Assembly: GCA_900755685.1 (NCBI GenBank)
Contig: CAAEHI010000035.1
Coordinates: forward strand, 1-27,631
Reading direction: 5' to 3'
DNA: 27,631 nt
Origin: an uncultured Collinsella sp.
Lineage (GTDB): Bacteria; Actinomycetota; Coriobacteriia; Coriobacteriales; Coriobacteriaceae
Under the pieces are notes generated by a model. It saw only the letters and a list, made by a program, of their open reading frames with translations, was not told the origin of the DNA and made no database searches. Positions 22,898 through 27,631 of this stretch are shown here, piece after piece; position 1 is the first letter of the stretch; each line of letters opens with the position of its first letter. Both the position numbers and the translations under genes were made by a program.

Positions 22898-25072
22898 CTA
22901 GTTGTTGAGCATGCGGTCGAAGCTTCCCGAGTCGCCATCCCGATAGTCTGCGGTCATCAGAATCTCCTGCGGAATGCGCCCGCCCTCGCGCAGCACGTTG
23001 CGGAACTGCACGCGCGTAACCATGGGCAGATCCTTGATCGTCGCTGCCAGGTTCTGCGGCACACCCTGGTTGGCAGCCGCGGGCTCGCACTCTCCGCCGG
23101 CCTTCACGCGACGCTTATGCTCGGCGAGCATGGCGCGGTACATGCCGGCATGCAGGCGAATCTCAACCACATTGGCATTGCGAGCCTGCTCGACGATGCG
23201 CGCGCCCTCGCGATCGATATCGCCCACGTAGTAGACGTAGTTAAAGCGATAGCCAATCTCGGCCAGATAATCATCCAGTGCGTGCGAGACGCTCGCTTTG
23301 CAGCCGCCGCCAAAAATCACGCCGCCCACCTTGATGCCAAAGAGCTTGGCGTGCTTGCGGCCACGCAGCAGCTTGACGATCTCGTCGTAGGTGTCCAGGT
23401 TCTCGACCATAATGAACGGCTTGTCGGCTCCCAGCGTAAAGAAGCCCGTAAAGTGCACGGGGCGATTGGGGGCGACCTTGATCGCCTGCATGCTGATGCC
23501 CTTTTCGGTCATACGCCTGATCAGGCGCTCACCGTGCTTGCCGTCAAAAGCCTTCTCGTCGTTAAAGATCTGGTAGGCACGCTGGCGGCGCGAGGCAACC
23601 GGCGTATCGGCACCTCGGTTCTGCTCGATCCAAGCCTGGATGATTGCGATTTCCTCGGCAATCTTGCGGTTGGACATCTCGTTGTGCTGAGTGCGCTGCG
23701 GAGCCTTTTTGCCGTCCTTGCCCTCGACCTTTACGATCTGTGTCTGCTGCTCCTTGATCTTGGAGAGCGCCATAGGCGTGGGGACAACCTTGAGCAGCTG
23801 CCTGCCTAAAACGCGGGCAAGGGCAAACGCCGAGACCTCGCCGTGGGCGGCCGACTCGGGCTGCTGGGCAGCAGTATCTACTGCGGCAGACTCCGGCTTC
23901 TTCTGAGACTTGCGCTTAGAATCGCCTTGGGAATTGCGCTCGCGCTTCGGCATAGACGCCTGCTTCTGCGGACGATCGGACTTGCTCTCCTTCGCTGACT
24001 GGCGCTTAGGCTGCCCCGAAGAAACCTCGGCCTTCGCATCCTCGTTCTGCGGCGTGGTCTTCTCGGTTGCAGTCTCGGCATGGGAACTGCGGCCTCCACG
24101 ATGGCGACGGCGGCGAGGCTTGCTCGACGCGCTCTGCTCCGTCTGCTCATCAGTAGGCTGCTGGCCCTTGGCCTCGGCATCAACCTCAAGCTGCGGCTCA
24201 ACAGGCTTTTGCTCGCGAGCCACCGGCTCAACGGCCTTCTCGTCCTGGGTGGTCGAAACCGACTCGCCCTTCTCCTGACGCTTTACGGGATACGCACGTC
24301 CCGCAAAACCGCGGCCGGGACGACACGAACCCGGAGCCTTCTTGGCAGACTCCTCAACATCGTCTGCAACCTCAGAAGACTCTTCAACCTCACGCGCGGC
24401 ATCCTGCGCTGCAGCCTTAAAGTGAGCACCGCGACGACGCTTGGGCTCTTGGGCCTCCACGGGCTTTTGCTCCTTCGTGGGCTTCTGCGACTCGGCAGCA
24501 ACCTCGGTCTCAACAGCCTCGGCATCCGTCTCGCCCTTTCGAGCAACGGCGCGACGGAAGCGCTCCTGCTGGGCGCGGCGCTGTGCATCGCGCTTGCCGC
24601 CCCCGCCAAAACCGCCGCGTCCTGCCTTGGCCGTAAAGGCACGCACGACGTTCTCATCGAGCAACTCATCGGTATCGACATGCTCACGCGGAGCAGCTTC
24701 TTCCACAGCAGGCACGTCAGCGGAATCCTCGACGACAAAATCCTCGACGGACTCGGCAGGCTGCTCCTGGGCATCGCGGATCTCGGCATTGATGGTATAG
24801 AACGCCGGGCGCCCGTTAATGCCGCTACCCTCGATCTTGGTCACGATATTTGCCGCGATAAGCTCATCGCGCATCGCCTTGGTGTCACATTCCTTATCGA
24901 CGGAGCGGAAAATTTGCGCCAGCGCGCTCGACTTGATCTTGAGCGCCTTGCGGCAAAGCAGGTCGTAGGCAACCAGCTTGGCACGCTCAGCAGAAAGCGA
25001 TGTCTGGCTGCTCAGACGCTCAGCCAGGGCATCGACATTATTTTGGTTATCGGAATATATCGTCTTGGCCAC
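22898..25072 (-). CDS. Toprim-domain protein of JetD/DUF2220 type with winged-helix-like N-terminus and charged linker
   Basis: 724 residues from GTG 25072 (AAAGGGG 4 nt upstream); an in-frame ATG at 25096 lies before that site. Residues 1 to about 100 look like a winged-helix domain (LSAERAKLVAYDLL...KIEGSGINGRPAFYTI). About 110-440 is low complexity, rich in E, K, R, A and Q with KRR/RRR clusters, probably disordered and nucleic-acid binding. The C-terminal part (about 450-724) ends in a Toprim-like core: VENLDTYDEI with Glu557, GVIFGGG, and YYVGDIDREG with Asp618/Asp620. This order is that of JetD, the nuclease subunit of Wadjet, and other DUF2220 proteins. No JetABC genes are adjacent. 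A metal-dependent nuclease role is inferred. Confidence 0.75.
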   Translation of the reverse strand: MAKTIYSDNQNNVDALAERLSSQTSLSAERAKLVAYDLLCRKALKIKSSALAQIFRSVDKECDTKAMRDELIAANIVTKIEGSGINGRPAFYTINAEIRDAQEQPAESVEDFVVEDSADVPAVEEAAPREHVDTDELLDENVVRAFTAKAGRGGFGGGGKRDAQRRAQQERFRRAVARKGETDAEAVETEVAAESQKPTKEQKPVEAQEPKRRRGAHFKAAAQDAAREVEESSEVADDVEESAKKAPGSCRPGRGFAGRAYPVKRQEKGESVSTTQDEKAVEPVAREQKPVEPQLEVDAEAKGQQPTDEQTEQSASSKPRRRRHRGGRSSHAETATEKTTPQNEDAKAEVSSGQPKRQSAKESKSDRPQKQASMPKRERNSQGDSKRKSQKKPESAAVDTAAQQPESAAHGEVSAFALARVLGRQLLKVVPTPMALSKIKEQQTQIVKVEGKDGKKAPQRTQHNEMSNRKIAEEIAIIQAWIEQNRGADTPVASRRQRAYQIFNDEKAFDGKHGERLIRRMTEKGISMQAIKVAPNRPVHFTGFFTLGADKPFIMVENLDTYDEIVKLLRGRKHAKLFGIKVGGVIFGGGCKASVSHALDDYLAEIGYRFNYVYYVGDIDREGARIVEQARNANVVEIRLHAGMYRAMLAEHKRRVKAGGECEPAAANQGVPQNLAATIKDLPMVTRVQFRNVLREGGRIPQEILMTADYRDGDSGSFDRMLNN

Positions 25073-25083
25073 GGGGCCCCTTT

Positions 25084-25109
25084 CATATGTACACATATAC
25101 GTTTATATG
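25084..25109. promoter_or_regulatory. Palindromic cluster upstream of the Toprim gene
   Basis: CATATGTAC (25084-25092), TATGT-AC-ACATA and CATATA-CGTT-TATATG (25094-25109) overlap in a short AT-rich stretch directly upstream of the ribosome site. CATATGTAC also occurs at the start of the peptidoglycan hydrolase gene. The promoter itself is not clear. Confidence 0.35.
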
Positions 25110-25174
25110 GTACAACGCGCGCCCTTATCCACGCAAAACATCTGCGAGAACACTCGGGCGTCGCCCGCTTTTGC

Positions 25175-25216
25175 ATGAAAAAAGACCGAGTCCGCGTCGT
25201 TGCGGACCCGGTCTTT
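25175..25216 (-). terminator. Rho-independent terminator after cstA
   Basis: AAAGACCGAGTCCGC (25181-25195) pairs with GCGGACCCGGTCTTT (25202-25216) with one mismatch-type pair. On the minus strand it is followed by T6. It separates cstA from the Toprim gene. Confidence 0.9.
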
Positions 25217-25255
25217 CCGAGTCATATGGATGGAACGGCTAGCCCATCAAGCTGA

Positions 25256-27145
25256 CTAGGCCTTGGCAGCCTCGGCGTCGACAGGAGCCTCGGCGGCAGC
25301 GGCGCGGCCGTACTCGGCCTTGCCCATCTCGGACCACTCGGGCTCCTCGTCGGGCATGGAGCCAGCCTCCTTGCCGAAGAACTCCTTGAGGCAGTTGACG
25401 GCGACGATGAGACCCAGGACCATCAGCAGGACGGCGAAGACAAGCTGCAGGCCCTTGGTGGCGGCGACGGAGACGGCGGCCGTGGTGGCAGTAGCCGGGA
25501 TGGTACCGAAGAAACCGTAGGCCTGGACGGCGGTCATGCAGCCCATGGCGCTCTGGACCAGCGAGGTGAAGGTGCAGCAGAGCAGGAAGGCGACGGGCAC
25601 GTAGAGCATCCAGCCCTTGCGGCCGGTGCACTTGCAGAACACGGCGAGGGTGATCATGGTCATGCCGCCGAGCAGCTGGTTGGAAGCACCAAAGAGCGGC
25701 CAGATGTTGGCATAGCCACCAAAAGCGAGGGCGAGACCGGGAAGCAGGGTAACGACCGTGGCGAACCAGGGGTTGCCGAGGACCTTCATGTAGCCGGCCT
25801 TGGACTCGATGGCCAGGGCATCGTTGGTCTGGGCAAAGAACTCGGAGAACGAGGTGCGGGCGATGCGGGCGACGGCGTCGAGCGAGGTCAGAGCCAGAGC
25901 GGAAACGTTCATGGTCATAAAGACGGTAGCGAGCGTGCCGTCAACACCGAAGGCCTGCATACCGCGGGAGATGCCAGCGGCGAAGATCTGGAACGGGGTG
26001 GAAGCGACACCGGCGTTGAGGACGCCGGTACCGGCGGTGTTCATGTCGGAGAACATGATGCCGGCGACGATGATGGCAAGGATGCCGACGAAGGACTCGA
26101 CGATCATGGCGCCGTAGCCGACCTTGACGGCGTCCTGCTCCTTCTCGACCTGCTTGGAAGAGGTGCCGGAAGAAACGAGGCTGTGGAAACCGGAGAGAGC
26201 ACCGCATGCGACGGAGACGAACAGGACCGGGAACATCATGCCGGAGGCAGTGGAGAAGCCGGTAAAGACCGGAGCGGTGATAGTGGCCTGACCGTTGACG
26301 CCCAGGACGACGATGCCGAGGACAGCGCAGACGATCATGACGATCATCATGATGGAAGTGAGGTAATCGCGCGGAGTCTTGAGCATCTGGATGGGCATGG
26401 CGCCAGCGAAGACCAGGTAGACCATGACGACGGCGAACCACTGGAACTTATCCAGGTAGACCGGGAACTGCATACCGACGGCGAACATGAGAACCATGAG
26501 GACCACGCCGGTGACGAACTCGGCAGCGCCGGTGAGGTTGAACTTCTTCTGGGCCCAACCAAAGGCGATAGCGACGAAGGTGAACAGGATGGAGATGGTA
26601 CCAGCGCAGCCGGCGGCATAGGACTTGGTGAAGTCGATGGCACCGGTAGCAGCACCAGAAGCGTCAACGGCCGGGGTGAACATGAACGTCTTGCAGACCA
26701 TGTCGGTGAAAGCGGCGATGACGATGATGCAGAACAGCCAGCAGAACAGCAGGAACAGGCGACGGCCGGTCTTGCCGATGTACTTCTCGATGAGCTGAGC
26801 GAGCGACTTGCCGTTGTTCTTCATCGAAGCGTACAGGGCACCAAAGTCGTGGACGGCACCAAAGAAGATGCCGCCGACGAGGACCCAGAGCACGACGGGC
26901 AGCCAGCCAAAGGCCATGGCGACGATCGTACCCGTGACAGGGCCAGCACCGCAGATCGAGCTGAACTGGTGCGAGAACGCGGTGAAGGCGGAGACGGGCG
27001 AGAAGCTCTTGCCGTCCTTCATGCGCTTGGCCGGCGTGAGGGCCTCTTTGTCAACGCCCCACTTGTTGGCCAGCCATCGGCCATAGCCCAGATAGCCGCA
27101 GGCGAGCACCGCCGCGGCCACAACCATGAGCAAAACTCCGTTCAT
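25256..27145 (-). CDS. cstA: Carbon starvation protein CstA family transporter
   Basis: 629 residues with many hydrophobic membrane segments across residues 1-590 and a charged C-terminal tail. Family hallmarks: N-terminal GYLGYGRWLANKWGVD, SFSPVSAFTAFSHQFSSICGAGPVTGTIVAMAFGWLP, VHDFGALYASMKNNGKS, GFHSLVSSGTSSKQV, and WPLFGASNQLLGGMT. E. coli relatives (CstA, BtsT) import peptides or pyruvate under carbon limitation; which one here is unknown. It is shorter than E. coli CstA (about 700). ATG 27145 has AGGAGG 7 nt upstream. Between promoter and gene lies a leader of about 235 nt with a complete intrinsic terminator, so expression is probably set by attenuation. Confidence 0.93.
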   Translation of the reverse strand: MNGVLLMVVAAAVLACGYLGYGRWLANKWGVDKEALTPAKRMKDGKSFSPVSAFTAFSHQFSSICGAGPVTGTIVAMAFGWLPVVLWVLVGGIFFGAVHDFGALYASMKNNGKSLAQLIEKYIGKTGRRLFLLFCWLFCIIVIAAFTDMVCKTFMFTPAVDASGAATGAIDFTKSYAAGCAGTISILFTFVAIAFGWAQKKFNLTGAAEFVTGVVLMVLMFAVGMQFPVYLDKFQWFAVVMVYLVFAGAMPIQMLKTPRDYLTSIMMIVMIVCAVLGIVVLGVNGQATITAPVFTGFSTASGMMFPVLFVSVACGALSGFHSLVSSGTSSKQVEKEQDAVKVGYGAMIVESFVGILAIIVAGIMFSDMNTAGTGVLNAGVASTPFQIFAAGISRGMQAFGVDGTLATVFMTMNVSALALTSLDAVARIARTSFSEFFAQTNDALAIESKAGYMKVLGNPWFATVVTLLPGLALAFGGYANIWPLFGASNQLLGGMTMITLAVFCKCTGRKGWMLYVPVAFLLCCTFTSLVQSAMGCMTAVQAYGFFGTIPATATTAAVSVAATKGLQLVFAVLLMVLGLIVAVNCLKEFFGKEAGSMPDEEPEWSEMGKAEYGRAAAAEAPVDAEAAKA

Positions 27146-27179
27146 TACATTTCCTCCTCTAAAAAGAACTTCCTAGACA

Positions 27180-27219
27180 TAAAAAATGAGGGCCGTCGGT
27201 TGCGCTCGACGGCCCTCAT
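27180..27219 (-). terminator. Intrinsic terminator in the cstA leader (attenuator)
   Basis: A 13-bp perfect stem ATGAGGGCCGTCG/CGACGGCCCTCAT (27186-27198 with 27207-27219). On the minus strand it is followed by T6 at 27186-27181. It stands downstream of the cstA promoter and about 35 nt before the start codon, so it must be bypassed for cstA to be expressed. Confidence 0.85.
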
Positions 27220-27230
27220 CTTCATCAGCC

Positions 27231-27365
27231 GCCCGTTATCGTACGGGCTAGCTGTATGTGCTAACCCGCATCAGATAATTACTACGCTGATAATGTTTAG
27301 CTGATGCGTGAACATGTCTAAGAAATCCTCTTCAATCATGATGCGAACGATCCGTGCGTGTTCAC
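27231..27365 (-). promoter_or_regulatory. Structured cstA leader RNA
   Basis: Successive dyads: GTGAACA/TGTTCAC (27308-27314 with 27359-27365), CGCATCAG/CTGATGCG (27267-27274 with 27301-27308), GGGCTAGC/GCTAACCC (27245-27252 with 27260-27267) and GCCCGT/ACGGGC (27231-27236 with 27243-27248). The last two share bases and exclude each other, as expected for a switching leader. I do not recognise a known riboswitch, and no T-box sequence is present. Confidence 0.55.
27271..27339 (-). CDS. Possible 22-residue leader peptide of cstA
   Basis: ATG 27339 to TGA 27273-27271, inside the leader. The last eight residues are NIISVVII, so seven of the last eight codons before the stop include four Ile and two Val, as in attenuator peptides of branched-chain amino acid operons. 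The ribosome site is weak (GGAT about 12 nt upstream). Translation is unproven. Confidence 0.35.
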   Translation of the reverse strand: MIEEDFLDMFTHQLNIISVVII

Positions 27366-27386
27366 ATCCCCCAGTGGTTGAAAAGG

Positions 27387-27415
27387 AGTATGAAACTTTA
27401 GTTACCTAAAGTCAA
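27387..27415 (-). promoter_or_regulatory. cstA promoter with embedded operator
   Basis: Minus strand -35 TTGACT (plus 27410-27415), 17-bp spacer, -10 CATACT (plus 27387-27392). The spacer and part of the -35 form a dyad ACTTTAG-TTAC-CTAAAGT (27395-27412), a likely repressor site. The regulator is unknown. Confidence 0.7.
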
Positions 27416-27512
27416 CGCAAATTTGTAATGAGTTTTCAACTTTTTTGGATTTCTCGGTATAAAACGCCACTGACCTCGGACTTTACCCCACGACAGTTTT
27501 TGCATGAGAGAT
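27416..27512. other. AT-rich non-coding stretch
   Basis: Upstream of the cstA promoter and before the hairpin element. It contains AT-rich sequence including TATAAA at 27459-27464, but I see no convincing gene or promoter. Confidence 0.4.
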
Positions 27513-27631
27513 GCCCCTCGGGAGCGGGCGGGCGTATACAAGGTTTCCTGCTCTACAGTCCTGCTCGCACGGAGAGCACATTAAGTGCTCTCCGGCTCGT
27601 GCGGAACTCGCGATAAACCTTGTATACGCCC
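27513..27631 (-). repeat. Long hairpin element, copy 3 (inverted, cut by window edge)
   Basis: The core (27547-27614, 68 nt) is the reverse complement of the core in copies 1 and 2, with inner hairpin GGAGAGCAC-TTAAT-GTGCTCTCC and CGCAC/GTGCG below it. The arm 27530-27546 pairs perfectly with 27615-27631, the last 17 bases of the window. By comparison with copies 1 and 2, the left arm should extend back to about 27513; that boundary is inferred. Confidence 0.8.

Noticed and set aside
27180..27380. T-box riboswitch upstream of cstA
   Set aside because: No T-box consensus (AGGGTGGNACCGCG) or specifier-loop layout was seen, although a terminator is present.
27428..27616. 62-codon open frame at the window end
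   Set aside because: It runs through the conserved hairpin element and has no ribosome site or recognisable domain.

Overview
The window is a chromosomal segment of a high-GC Gram-positive bacterium. Gene content points to a gut Coriobacteriia member, most likely Collinsella: bifid-type phosphoketolase, LacI and GntR regulators, CUT1 sugar transporter, glycogen phosphorylase with 4-alpha-glucanotransferase, an alpha-glucoside-type PTS permease and CstA. The genus is inferred from overall character; no 16S gene is present. All long genes appear intact except the first, whose 3' end is cut by the window edge.

Layout: (1) 1-3.7 kb, minus strand: xfp (phosphoketolase) behind its probable LacI-family repressor, with two palindromic operators 21 bp apart at the xfp promoter. 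(2) 3.9-7.6 kb: murB (+), a Tat-exported coiled-coil peptidoglycan hydrolase (-), galE (+). (3) 7.8-11.7 kb, plus strand: malQ and glgP, maltodextrin and glycogen breakdown. (4) 11.8-12.1 kb: a non-coding BIME-like array of alternating inverted repeats. (5) 12.2-16.6 kb, minus strand: a CUT1 sugar ABC operon (binding lipoprotein, two permeases, ATPase). (6) 16.9-20.3 kb: a GntR/UTRA regulator (-) divergent from a PTS EIICB permease fused to a HAD phosphatase (+). (7) 20.4-22.6 kb: polyprenyl diphosphate synthase, a cytosolic protein with two peptidoglycan-binding-like domains, tRNA-Gln. (8) 22.9-27.1 kb, minus strand: a Toprim (JetD/DUF2220-like) protein with a long charged linker, and cstA with a long leader and an intrinsic terminator before the gene.

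The central theme is alpha-glucoside and maltodextrin use. The GntR regulator, the ABC operon, malQ and the PTS-HAD gene share a TTGTTTAAAC-like motif upstream, which suggests one regulon. PTS import with an attached sugar-phosphatase would yield free sugar inside the cell, which MalQ and GlgP could process; the LacI/xfp pair would handle downstream fructose-6-P or xylulose-5-P.

The least explained signal is a family of three dispersed hairpin elements (4927-5057, 22754-22890, about 27513 to beyond the window end). They share a conserved 68-69 nt core with a covarying inner hairpin. Each is enclosed in a perfect outer stem whose sequence differs from copy to copy while staying fully complementary (31/31, 34/34 and 17/17 visible pairs). 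This looks like a structured RNA or a mobile palindrome and is the best candidate here for something undescribed.
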